A stretch of DNA of 64,000 bases from Ovoidimarina sp038744785 (GTDB lineage Bacteria > Pseudomonadota > Alphaproteobacteria > Rhodobacterales > Rhodobacteraceae). The stretch spans positions 1 through 64,000 of the forward strand of contig JBCDLX010000019.1 in the NCBI GenBank assembly GCA_038744785.1, in the 5' to 3' direction. Below the pieces are notes generated by a model. It ran no database searches. It had not been told where the DNA came from and saw only the letters and a program-made list of their open reading frames with translations. Below, in pieces: positions 1 through 8,900 of this stretch (within the stretch, counting starts at the first letter, position 1; each line of letters opens with the position of its first letter). The translations under genes and the position numbers were made by a program.

Positions 1-1157
1 AGCGCAAGGATCTGGTCGCGGAACAGGCGCTCCGTCCCTTCCTCAGGCGTCATGAACTTGGTGGCACGCGTCGAATTCAGGATGTTTTCGTCTGCACCAA
101 ATTGTCTTTCTCGGTCGTAATCAGCAAGAATAGTCTCTGTTCCACGGCCTTGCACAACACCGGCCAGCCGCCAGCCCAGCGCATCCACATCCTGCAATCC
201 ACCGTTCCCGCCCCGCGCGCCGAACGGCGAAACTACATGCGCACTGTCACCGGCGAAGACGACGCGTCCGTGCACAAATCGTTCAAGCCGCCGACAGTGA
301 AATGTATAAACACTTACCCAATCGAGCCTGAAGTCGGTGTGTCCGACAACCTTCTCTATCCGTTTGGTGACCCGGTCGGGCTGTTTCTCGAGCTCGGGGT
401 CGGAATCCCAGCCAAGCTGAAGGTCAATACGGTAGATATCGTCGGGTTGCTTGTGCAAAAGCGCGGATTGGCCGTGATGGAAGGTCGGCTCGAACCAGAA
501 CCGCCGCTCGGACGGAAAATCGGCCTGCATCTCGATATCCGCGATCAGGAACCGTTCCTCAAAGAGCTCTCCGTCAAACTCCAACCCCATCATGTTCCGA
601 ATTGGGGATCTTGCGCCGTCGCAGGCGACTAGCCAATCCGCCTCCAGCGCGTATTCGCCCCCGGGCGTCTCGATATCCAGGAACACATGATCGGGATAGT
701 AATCGATGGCGGCTACGCGGTTCTTGAACCGAAGATCAATCAACGGATGGGCGAGCGCTGCATCCGCCAGATACTCTTCGACGTAGTATTGTTGAAGGTT
801 CACGAAAGCAGGCATCTTGTGGCCGTCTTCCGGAAGCAAATCGAAACTGAAGATCTCCTGGTCCCGATGAAAGGTCCGTCCAATCTGCCATGTCACGCCC
901 TTCCGAAGGCACGCTTCTCCGATCCCAATCCTGTCAAGGATTTCCAAGGATCGCTTGGACCAGCAGATGGCCCGACTGCCAACCGAGACGACGTTGTTGT
1001 CGTCAAGAACGACGGATCGCGTCCCGTGATTGGCAAGCTCCAGCGCCAGGGCCAGACCGATCGGGCCCGCGCCGACAATGACAACGTCTTTGCGGGGCTC
1101 TGGCGAATGAAGCCCCTGGGGCGGTGTGAACGGGTAGGGTCTGTAGTCGTAAGGCAT
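1..1157 (-). CDS. FAD-dependent aromatic-ring monooxygenase (group A), 3' end cut by window edge
   Basis: About 385 codons are visible; the C-terminus lies before position 1. Residues 29-34 read GAGPIG (Rossmann ADP-binding motif), a DG-type motif (VACDGARSP) lies near residue 180, and a GDSAH...GGNGGLQD segment near residue 300 is the flavin-binding GD motif. This set defines single-component flavoprotein aromatic hydroxylases such as the MhpA/3-hydroxybenzoate hydroxylase family, which use NAD(P)H and O2 to hydroxylate a phenolic ring in the cytoplasm. It starts 3 nt after the DinB gene stops and is the last visible gene of the hmgA operon, so a substrate feeding homogentisate or gentisate metabolism is likely; the exact substrate is inference. 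Confidence 0.85.
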   Translation of the reverse strand, partial: MPYDYRPYPFTPPQGLHSPEPRKDVVIVGAGPIGLALALELANHGTRSVVLDDNNVVSVGSRAICWSKRSLEILDRIGIGEACLRKGVTWQIGRTFHRDQEIFSFDLLPEDGHKMPAFVNLQQYYVEEYLADAALAHPLIDLRFKNRVAAIDYYPDHVFLDIETPGGEYALEADWLVACDGARSPIRNMMGLEFDGELFEERFLIADIEMQADFPSERRFWFEPTFHHGQSALLHKQPDDIYRIDLQLGWDSDPELEKQPDRVTKRIEKVVGHTDFRLDWVSVYTFHCRRLERFVHGRVVFAGDSAHVVSPFGARGGNGGLQDVDALGWRLAGVVQGRGTETILADYDRERQFGADENILNSTRATKFMTPEEGTERLFRDQILA

Positions 1158-1160
1158 GGT

Positions 1161-1685
1161 CTACCGGAAATAAGCTTTTGCGGTTGGGGCGCGCTCGAAC
1201 TCCAGATGAAACTCATCAAGCTGAGGCGGAGATAAACCAGCGTGCTGCAATTGCACATGCGCCTGGCCGCGGTGGTGGATTTGATGCTGGAAAAGGTGAA
1301 GAAGAAGGGCGTCGACCCGCTCCACCGCTGCTGTGTCCGCGCGGATTGTTTGTCGCACCTCGGACAGGCGATCAGTGTTCAATTCGGCGCAAACCCTTGT
1401 CAATCGCGCATCGGCATCGGATTGCAAGGCGCCAAGCTGTGTCGGCTCGACGATGTCCTTGCGATCATAGACGGATCGGCCCCGGCCCCCAGCTTCGATG
1501 GCATCCAAATAGTACAAATCGACCTCAAGGATATGGTTCATCGTGCGCGAAAGCGATCCGAAGTAACCCGGCCGCGCCGCGACAAAAGCCTGTTGGCCGA
1601 CATGGGCAAGTGCCGCATAAAGTGTTTCATTGGCCCAAGCGTTGTTTTGCGCCATCCGGTGAAATGGCGCGGCTGCCGGTGTCAT
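1161..1685 (-). CDS. DinB-fold putative metal-dependent protein
   Basis: 174 residues from an ATG that overlaps the MBL gene stop as ATGA, which decides the start over an upstream ATG at 1730. The DinB/YfiT four-helix family binds a metal through three histidines; candidates here are His51 (MNHILEVD) and His134/His138 (HQIHHRGQ). Family members include thiol-dependent transferases and isomerases such as mycothiol-dependent maleylpyruvate isomerase. Placement inside the hmgA operon makes a glutathione-dependent isomerase or protective role in homogentisate breakdown an attractive inference, but nothing in the sequence proves it. Confidence 0.8.
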   Translation of the reverse strand: MTPAAAPFHRMAQNNAWANETLYAALAHVGQQAFVAARPGYFGSLSRTMNHILEVDLYYLDAIEAGGRGRSVYDRKDIVEPTQLGALQSDADARLTRVCAELNTDRLSEVRQTIRADTAAVERVDALLLHLFQHQIHHRGQAHVQLQHAGLSPPQLDEFHLEFERAPTAKAYFR

Positions 1686-2632
1686 GCCTGCAGCGCGTCC
1701 CATAGTGCCGCGTCCCGCTCTGCTGTCCAAATTCGTGGCGTATCGATATCGAGCGCCTCGTCATAAGCGCGCGCAACATTGAATGGCAGACAGTGTTCGT
1801 AGATCGCATAATCTGAAAACTTCGGATCACAGACTTCACGGCAAGCGGCCATAGCGTCTTTCAAAGATCCCCCGCCCAGCGCGACTTTGGCCACGGGACG
1901 ATAGGTCGAGGTCACGAAGTCAGCGGTAGCCGCAAGGGCGGCTGCAACCATGTCGCGACCCAGAAGCGCATCGCCCCGGCCCGGCGCGATTGCATCAAGG
2001 TTCCAGCGCCCGATGGCATCCAGCGTCCCGGGCCAGTCGTGAAAATGACCGTCCCCGCAATAGCAGGCAGAGCGATATTCAACGATATCGCCGGTGAACA
2101 TCACGTTTTGGTCCGGGACGTAAACGACCATGTCACCCGCTGTATGCGCCCGGCCAAGTTGCATCAGATCGACACGCCTTCGGCCGAGATAGACACTCAT
2201 TCGCCCTTCAAACGTTGTGGTGGGCCAGGTGAGACCGGGGATGTCTTCGTGCCCCTCAAACAGGCGCGGAAATCGGGCGAACTCGCTGTCCCAATCCTCT
2301 TGACCTCTTTCGACCACCATCGCGCGGGCCTTCTCACTCATAAGAACTTGCGGAGCGCCATAAGCCGATGCCCCAAGCACCCGAACGGCATGGTAATGCG
2401 TCAGAGCAAGATGCGTGATTGGTTTGTCCGTGACTGAACGGATGCGGTCGATTACCTTCCGTGCAAGTCGCGGCGTAGCCTGCGCTTCGACCACCATTAC
2501 GCAGTCGTCACCAATAATAACGCCAGAGTTCGGATCCCCGTCGGCGGTGAACGCGTAAAGCCCTTCACCGATCTGGGTAAAACTGATTTCCTTTTCGGCC
2601 AGGTCGCCCTGGCTAGCGAAAGACTTGGTCAT
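1682..2632 (-). CDS. MBL-fold protein with altered metal motif, hmgA operon
   Basis: 316 residues; the ATG at 2632 overlaps the stop of the upstream microprotein as ATGA. It has the metallo-beta-lactamase fold layout: HYHAVR at residues 79-84, GRAHTAGD with His163, and FTGDIV with Asp182. The canonical HxHxDH motif is changed: the two site-1 histidines (79, 81) remain, but the Asp-His pair of site 2 is Val83-Arg84. That suggests one metal or a changed reaction. From memory, similar proteins occur beside hmgA in other roseobacters, so the change is probably ancestral, not decay. Substrate unknown; a hydrolase acting on an aromatic-pathway thioester, lactone or ester is possible. Confidence 0.8.
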   Translation of the reverse strand: MTKSFASQGDLAEKEISFTQIGEGLYAFTADGDPNSGVIIGDDCVMVVEAQATPRLARKVIDRIRSVTDKPITHLALTHYHAVRVLGASAYGAPQVLMSEKARAMVVERGQEDWDSEFARFPRLFEGHEDIPGLTWPTTTFEGRMSVYLGRRRVDLMQLGRAHTAGDMVVYVPDQNVMFTGDIVEYRSACYCGDGHFHDWPGTLDAIGRWNLDAIAPGRGDALLGRDMVAAALAATADFVTSTYRPVAKVALGGGSLKDAMAACREVCDPKFSDYAIYEHCLPFNVARAYDEALDIDTPRIWTAERDAALWDALQA

Positions 2633-2733
2633 TCGTCGTCCTTGTTTTTTCGCTTCTGAAGCCAACGGAAGCCAAAGAAGAATACGACAAACACCGCAAC
2701 CCAGAACAAAAGCTCGCCGGTCGCTTCGGACAT
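2629..2733 (-). CDS. 34-residue single-pass membrane microprotein in hmgA operon
   Basis: A small frame starts with ATG at 2733, 3 nt after the hmgA stop, and ends in a TGA that overlaps the MBL start (ATGA). The product has an N-terminal polar stretch (MSEATGE), one hydrophobic segment of about 15 residues rich in Phe and Val (roughly residues 8-22), then a basic/charged tail (RWLQKRKNKDDE). That is the layout of a one-helix inner-membrane peptide with the positive end inside. The perfect fit between two coupled genes and the clear helix argue that it is translated. Function unknown; it may anchor or couple pathway enzymes, or just serve translational coupling. Confidence 0.7.
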   Translation of the reverse strand: MSEATGELLFWVAVFVVFFFGFRWLQKRKNKDDE

Positions 2734-2736
2734 GGA

Positions 2737-4101
2737 TCAGTCTTTCTTTCCAGGAGTGCCGTCGAACTTTTTCTCTAGCGAGGTCCAGCAGTCGATATAG
2801 TCGTCTTGCAGCGGGGCCTCCGTCGCGGCAAACGAGGTCAAATGCTGCGGAAACCGCGTCTCAAACATAAACGACATCGTATTATCGAGTTTGTGTGGCG
2901 CGAGTTCTGCGTTCGAGGCGCCCTCGAACGCATCGCGGTCGGGACCGTGTGGCAGCATCATATTGTGCAGGCTCATGCCCCCGGGAACGAAGCCCTGCGG
3001 CTTGGCGTCGTACTGGCCATAGATGTTACCCATCAACTCGGACATGACGTTCTTGTGGTACCAGGGTGGACGAAAGGTGTCTTCGGCCACCATCCAGCGT
3101 TCTCTGAACAGGACGAAGTCGATGTTCGCGGTGCCGGGTGTCCCCGACGGCGCCGTCAAGACCGTGAAGATCGACGGGTCAGGATGATCGAAAAGGACCG
3201 CGCCAACCGGGCAGTAAGTCTTAAGATCATATTTGATGGGCGCGTAGTTTCCATGCCACGCAACGACATCAAGCGGCGAATGCCCAATCTCCGTCCTGTG
3301 GAATTGACCGCACCATTTCACGGTTACCGATGAGGGAACGTCACGGTCTTCGAACGCAGCGACCGGTGTTTTGAAATCGCGCCGGTTCGCCATGCAATTC
3401 GCGCCTATAGGGCCGCGACCCGGCAACTCGAATTTCTGACCGTAGTTTTCGCACACAAATCCGCGCGCAGGCCCATCGAGAACCTCGACACGGTACAAGA
3501 GTCCACGCGGCAGGATCGCGATCTCTTGAGGGGCCAGATCAATGATTCCAAGCTCGGTGGCAAACCGCAGGCGGCCTTCTTGTGGCACGACCAGAAGTTC
3601 GGAGTCAGCCGAATAAAAGTAGTCGTCGATCATCGATTCAGTGACAAGGTAGATATGCGACGCCATGCCGACTTGAGTATTCACATCGCCCGCAGTGGTC
3701 ATCGTGCGCATCCCAGTCAGCCAGGTCAGAGCGGCATCCGAATGAGGAACCGGGTTCCAGCGATACTGCCCAAGCGAGATCACGTCAGGGTCGACATTCG
3801 GTGCTGTCGCCCAGTAGGAGATCTCGATCTTTTCGAACCGGTGCGTGTGGCGAACAGAGGGCCGAATGCGATAGCACCACGTTCGTTCGTTCTGATGCGA
3901 GGGCGCGGTAAACGCGGTGCCCGAAAGCTGCTCGCCATAGAGCCCATAATTGCACTTCTGCGGCGAGTTCATGCCTTGCGGCAGAGCGCCCGGAAGCGCC
4001 TCGGTTTCGAAATCATTGCCGAAGCCGGGCATGTAGCCTTCGTGCGGACCGGCGACCGAGTGCGCCTGCACCATTTGGCGCGGCGGCGTTTGGCGATTCA
4101 T
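2737..4101 (-). CDS. hmgA: Homogentisate 1,2-dioxygenase
   Basis: 454 residues, close to the usual 430-450. The start at 4101 follows a strong GGGAGG site; an in-frame upstream extension to 4245 would run into the operator. The enzyme opens the ring of homogentisate with O2 and Fe(II) to give maleylacetoacetate in tyrosine/phenylalanine breakdown. The iron ligands fit the human enzyme spacing exactly: His349 and Glu355 in WYHKNVMSE, and His385 in MMLPHGPD (+6 and +36). First gene of the operon with the microprotein, MBL, DinB and monooxygenase genes. Maleylacetoacetate isomerase and fumarylacetoacetase are not in view and may lie left of the window. Confidence 0.97.
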   Translation of the reverse strand: MNRQTPPRQMVQAHSVAGPHEGYMPGFGNDFETEALPGALPQGMNSPQKCNYGLYGEQLSGTAFTAPSHQNERTWCYRIRPSVRHTHRFEKIEISYWATAPNVDPDVISLGQYRWNPVPHSDAALTWLTGMRTMTTAGDVNTQVGMASHIYLVTESMIDDYFYSADSELLVVPQEGRLRFATELGIIDLAPQEIAILPRGLLYRVEVLDGPARGFVCENYGQKFELPGRGPIGANCMANRRDFKTPVAAFEDRDVPSSVTVKWCGQFHRTEIGHSPLDVVAWHGNYAPIKYDLKTYCPVGAVLFDHPDPSIFTVLTAPSGTPGTANIDFVLFRERWMVAEDTFRPPWYHKNVMSELMGNIYGQYDAKPQGFVPGGMSLHNMMLPHGPDRDAFEGASNAELAPHKLDNTMSFMFETRFPQHLTSFAATEAPLQDDYIDCWTSLEKKFDGTPGKKD

Positions 4102-4144
4102 AGAATACCTCCCGATACCCTGGCTATTGGCCGAAAGACTATAT

Positions 4145-4160
4145 CGTTGCATCTGCAACG
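4145..4160. promoter_or_regulatory. Palindromic operator between hmgA and aqpZ
   Basis: CGTTGCA-TC-TGCAACG is a perfect 7-bp inverted repeat with a 2-bp centre, about 45 nt upstream of the hmgA start, where a repressor would cover the promoter. The core TTGCATCTGCAA is identical to the core of the long palindrome at 32027-32058 next to a MarR gene. A MarR-type regulator of tyrosine catabolism is the likely reader; whether aqpZ responds is unknown. Confidence 0.65.
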
Positions 4161-4286
4161 AAGTCAATGGAACCGCGACGCAACGATCACACAAGAGGCA
4201 GACAGAAGCCGTTCCAAGTGGCCTGTTTCCTGCTAGGCTCTGCAACAGCGACGGGCATGCTCGTCGTCGACGGAAGGGGAAATACT

Positions 4287-4985
4287 ATGACAAACAAGCT
4301 TTTGGCCGAAGTCTTCGGGACTTTCTGGCTGGTCTTTGCGGGTTGCGGTAGTGCAGTTCTGGCTGCCGGTGTTGCGGATGTGGGTATCGGCTGGGCGGGC
4401 GTCAGCCTTGCATTTGGCCTGACGGTCCTGACGATGGCATACGCTGTCGGCCACATCTCGGGCGGACACTTCAATCCGGCAGTATCGCTGGGATTGATGG
4501 TTGCGGGACGGTTCGACGGAAAGCTTCTGCTGCCCTACTGGGCGGCGCAGGTTGTTGGCGGTCTATTGGCGGCTCTCGTGCTGTTTCTGATCGTTTCTGG
4601 CGCCCCTGAATTTGCGGGTGTGGGCAGCTTCGCGACAAACGGCTATGGCGAGGCATCCCCGCAGGGATACTCGATGGTTTCGGGCCTCATTACCGAGATT
4701 GTGATGACAGCGTTCTTCCTGATCATCATACTGGGGGCAACCTCCAGGGGCGCGCCTCCAGGCTTTGCGCCCATTGCGATCGGGCTGGGCCTTACGCTGA
4801 TCCACCTTGTGTCGATCCCGGTGACCAACACGTCGGTTAATCCTGCACGCTCAACCGGCGTTGCGATCTTTGCCGACGGGCCCGCATTGGCGCAGCTCTG
4901 GCTGTTTTGGGTCGCACCCTTGATCGGCGGCGCGGTTGGCGCAGTGTGCTGGAAGCTGATCGCAGGGTCCGAAGACGACGCCTGA
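4287..4985 (+). CDS. aqpZ: Aquaporin Z
   Basis: 232 residues, normal for AqpZ, beginning at ATG 4287 after GGAAGGGG. Inner-membrane water channel of the MIP family. Both NPA half-helix motifs are present: HFNPAV at 62-67 and SVNPARS at 184-189, the latter with the selectivity-filter Arg188; His173 in LIHLVS is the filter histidine of water-specific channels. Six hydrophobic helices are visible. It is divergent from hmgA across 185 bp and convergent with rlmH, with only 4 nt between stops. The longer frame beginning at 4167 would add a non-family N-terminus and is unlikely. Confidence 0.95.
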   Translation: MTNKLLAEVFGTFWLVFAGCGSAVLAAGVADVGIGWAGVSLAFGLTVLTMAYAVGHISGGHFNPAVSLGLMVAGRFDGKLLLPYWAAQVVGGLLAALVLFLIVSGAPEFAGVGSFATNGYGEASPQGYSMVSGLITEIVMTAFFLIIILGATSRGAPPGFAPIAIGLGLTLIHLVSIPVTNTSVNPARSTGVAIFADGPALAQLWLFWVAPLIGGAVGAVCWKLIAGSEDDA

Positions 4986-4989
4986 TCAC

Positions 4990-5460
4990 CTAGTCCCGGT
5001 GATAGGGCGCACCGACAAGGATGCTCGCCGCACGGTAAAGCTGCTCGGTCAGCATGACCCGGACCAACATATGCGGCCACACCATGCGCCCAAACGAAAC
5101 AACGAAATCGGCCCGGTCCCTTAGGACCGGGTCAGTTCCATCGGCACCCCCAATGACAAAAGCTGCATCGGAACAGCCCTGATCGCGCCAATTTGCCAGT
5201 CTGGATGCGAAGGCGCGGGAATCCTGTAGTGCCCCACGCTCGTCCAAAACGCATAGCTTGGCGCCATCGGGCACAACGCGGTCCAATAAAGCAGCTTCAG
5301 ACGCCATGCCGCCGCCCTTCCGGTCCTCCACTTCGGCGATGATCAATGGACCGAGGCCAACGGTGCGCCCGGTGCGATCGAACCGGGTCACATAGTCATC
5401 GATTAAGTCCAGCTCGGGACCGCGCCGCATTCGTCCCACGGCGCAGATACGCAGCCGCAT
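4990..5460 (-). CDS. rlmH: 23S rRNA (pseudouridine1915-N3)-methyltransferase
   Basis: 156 residues, the usual length. RlmH is a SPOUT-class enzyme that uses S-adenosylmethionine to methylate N3 of pseudouridine 1915 in helix 69 of 23S rRNA on the 70S ribosome. The SAM knot is marked by FVIGGADG near residue 105, and the C-terminus (LVRVMLTEQLYRAASI then GAPYHRD) matches the family ending that closes with a conserved His-Arg/Lys pair. It lies 13 nt after rsfS on the same strand, a pairing common in bacteria, so the two are probably co-transcribed. Confidence 0.96.
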   Translation of the reverse strand: MRLRICAVGRMRRGPELDLIDDYVTRFDRTGRTVGLGPLIIAEVEDRKGGGMASEAALLDRVVPDGAKLCVLDERGALQDSRAFASRLANWRDQGCSDAAFVIGGADGTDPVLRDRADFVVSFGRMVWPHMLVRVMLTEQLYRAASILVGAPYHRD

Positions 5461-5473
5461 CAGACGAGGCAGA

Positions 5474-5836
5474 CTATGGCTTGGCTGTGGCTTGCTGTGC
5501 TGGCGTCAGCCACATCTTTTCAAGTTGGTAGAATTCGCGCACCTCGGGTCGGAAGACGTGGACGACCACGTCACCAGTGTCGATCAGCACCCAATCGCCG
5601 GCATCTTTGCCTTCGACCTTCGACAGGATTCCCCGTTCCCGCTTTAGGCGGTCTGTCAGATGGTCCGAGATCGCGCCAACCTGCCGCGACGAGCGACCCG
5701 ACGCGATGACCATATGATCAGCCATTTCAGACTTACCTTTGAGGTCGATGATCACGATGTCCTCGGCCTTGTCGTCGTCAAGGGATGCAAGAATAAGGTC
5801 GAGCGTTTTGCCCGATGCGGTTTTCGGAGCACTCAT
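5474..5836 (-). CDS. rsfS: Ribosome silencing factor RsfS
   Basis: 120 residues from the ATG at 5836 (MSAPKTASG). It binds uL14 on the large subunit and blocks subunit joining under starvation. The family signature is clear: DDDKAEDIVIIDL, MVIASGRSSRQV, KVEGKDAGDWVLIDTGDVVVHVF and the final EFYQLEKMW. The frame also stays open to an ATG at 5941 that would add 35 polar residues; neither start has a strong ribosome site, and the shorter form fits homologues. Downstream of tamB (stop at 5990) and upstream of rlmH. Confidence 0.93.
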   Translation of the reverse strand: MSAPKTASGKTLDLILASLDDDKAEDIVIIDLKGKSEMADHMVIASGRSSRQVGAISDHLTDRLKRERGILSKVEGKDAGDWVLIDTGDVVVHVFRPEVREFYQLEKMWLTPAQQATAKP

Positions 5837-5989
5837 GCGCACGTCCGCGGCAGCCTGATCACGGGCTGCATCGTGAAGCTGGGACAGACCATTGTCCTCC
5901 TTCGCTACGCGCCGACCGGCCCCGGCGCTGGGCTTGATCAAAATGTAACAACGGCCCGTCCGAATCTCAACGTGCGGAAGTATGAAGAT

Positions 5990-8900
5990 TTAATAATCGC
6001 GTTCGAAGAACACACCCAGGCTGCTTTCACCCTCTGAGCCAACGCCTGCCCGAACCGTGAGGGACGGCGAAAGATCGAGGTTGATCGTGATCTCTGTCTC
6101 GCCTTCGTCGTTGATTTCCACATCAGTATAGACGTTCTCGGCCACATAGGCGCCTGCGCGTGCGCCAACGCCTCCACCCGCCCCGCCAGGTCCGAGGTCC
6201 AGGTCATCAAGCCCCAGCCCGCGCCGCACGGACCCGAACAACCCGCCGCCGCCGCCGGCAAGGTTCGCGGCCGCGCTGGCCAGGCGCGCCGCCTGCAAGG
6301 GTGACAAATTCTCGATCCCTTGGCCAAAAAGCAGCCTGGCGATAACCTCATCCTGGGGCAGCTCTGGATTGGATGTGAACTCGATATCAGGTGACGAGGC
6401 GGGGCCGGACACTGTGACCAAAATTTCGGTGTCGTCAACGTCGGATGAAGCTACAAGTCGGATAGTGGGGTCGAAATCCCCCTCCAGGCTCGCAGAGCCT
6501 TCGTCCATTGTCAGGCGCCGACCAAGCACATCAATCCGTCCGCGAACAAGTTCGAACTCACCCGTTGGCACCGGTGCTTCGGTTGTGCCCTCAATGCGAA
6601 TGCCGCCGCCAAGCTCGGCGTCCAGACCCATCCCTCGGATAAAGATCTGGTTCGGTGCATCGACCGAGATATCGAGTGCGTATACCGCGCCGCCGCCACG
6701 CTCGGCGCCTTCGGTCCTGATCAGGCCGGCGCGCTGGCGGGTCAGCCGAACGTCGGCCGGTTCACCCAAATGCACAAGATCGGGCAAAGCCCCGGCACCC
6801 GAAAACGCACTAGGCGAGATCAAGACTTCGGTCGGGTTCAAGATAATACCACCGGCGATCGAGGCGCCGCCGGCCAAAGGACCGGCCAGTCGGATTTCCC
6901 CATCCAGGCTTGTTTCCAGAACCCCCGGATCGATAAAGCCAGCCTCGACAAGGCGCACGGTCAAATCGCTGTTAAGGTCGCCCGTCAGCCCAAGCGATCC
7001 AGCGACAGTGACTTGTCCACCGTCTGAAAGGTTGCCGGAAACGTCGATCCCGGCCGCACCGCCATTCAGGTTTACCAACGCGTTCAATCCTTCGACGCCG
7101 ATCCCGATCACCGGATCGACGAGCCGTGCGCCCGAAGCGGTGATCTGCCCTGCGACCGCTTCAAGCGAGGGCGGTCCGTTGACTGCGATATCGAACTGCG
7201 CCGTTCCTTCTATCGCGCGCGGGGCGATAAACGGCTCGGCCGCGCCCAATGGTGCTTGCCCCGTGGCCTGAAGATCGAGTGTCGAAAAATCTGCAGCCGC
7301 GCTCCCATCGACACTCGCTTGCAATCCACCCGGGCCAGCAGCGACCAGATCGACAGACCAATCGGCCCCACCGGTTTGGCGTGCCGCAAGGGTCGCGGTC
7401 AAATCTCCTGGAAGACTTGGAACGAAAGCGCCCAGGTTTGCGAGCCGGACATCAAGGTCAGCGTTGTTTTCGGCGTCGCCCACACTGCCTGACCCATCGA
7501 CCGAAATCTGCGGCGCTTCTATGGATATGCGCTCGACCCGAAGGATGTTATTTGCGCGCTCGGCATTGAGGTTAAGCGCGAGTTCACCTGAAAGGAGCTG
7601 GTCAATTTCGGCCTGACCCAGCCTAAGATCGCGTCCGGTGCCTGTGATCGCAGCCTCAAACGTTGCAAGATCAGCCGCCATATTGCCGGTAAGCGCAACG
7701 CTGAACGCACCCCCGATGGTCCGGTTTGCGAGGATCGAGAAGGGCGAGATATCGTCGGCCGACAACCGGACGTCGCCTGCGACGGCAGGAACCTCACCCG
7801 ATACAGTAGCGTCCAGGTCGACCGATCCGGTCAGGAACCCTCCGCCAATGTCGGCGCGAATGTCCCACAGGTCGGGCCCACCGTTGGCCCGTGCCGTGAG
7901 CGTGACGGGTTCGGAAATGCCCGCGAGGACGGCACTTGGGTCGAGAAGCACTAAGCGCGCCTCGGCTGAACCTTCCTGCGTGCGCGACAGCGTCCCGCTG
8001 CCCGTCAGGCTGATCGCCTGGTTTCCGATCGAAAGCCCGGGGGCCGATAGGCCGGACGCGTCGCGTTGCAGGGCGACGTCGATTGTCGTTGTGCCGGCAA
8101 GAAGGGCGTCGGCCTGCGCTACGCTGGTTTCGATGTCATCAAGACTTCCGTCAACCTTAAGGTCCAGTTCCGACAGATCCGCGGTCAGCCTGCCGCTTGC
8201 GTCTAGATCGACCGCGCCGCCCAAAGGACGGCCAGCAAGGTCGGACAGAAGCGACAGGTCATCGCTGGCAAACGCAATGTCACCGCTCACGACCGGGACC
8301 GCACCCGAGATATCGGCCGTCACGTCCGCCCGGCCGGTAACAAGCTCGCCGCCGAGGTCGGCTTTGATATCCCAAACCTCGGGACCACCTTCGGCCTTGG
8401 CCGACAGTGTAATGGGCTCGGTCAAGCCCGGAACGAAGATCTCGGGCTTCAGAAGGACCAGATCAATGTCAGCTGCACCCTCTTGTTCGAGTGACAGGCG
8501 ACCGCCGCCAGACAGGCGCAGTGCGGCATTCTCAATTGACAGGCTTTCGGCGGCAATGCTTTCGCCCGCACGCGCGATTGCAACATCGATGTCGGTCCGT
8601 CCTGCTAGGGCGGCATCTGCCTGTGCGATTCCGGTCACGATGTCATCCAATGCACCCCTCAGTGCAACGTCGATTTCGGATAGATCGGCAACAGCGACGC
8701 CTTCGGTGCGGAAATCGACGGAACCGCCAAGAGTCCGGCCCGCAAGATCAGAAAACGGCGAAAGATCTGCGACAGCAATGCTGGCGGTTCCCTCGACGCG
8801 GGGCGCGATTCCCGAAATGTCGACAGCTGCATCGACATCGGCATTTGCGTCAGGACTCTCGACACGGGCAACCACGTCCCACGCATCGGGTCCGCCGCGG

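Noticed and set aside
4984..5003. ATCACC...GGTGAT inverted repeat between aqpZ and rlmH as a terminator
   Set aside because: Only 6 bp, overlapping both coding ends, no T-run. Too weak to call.
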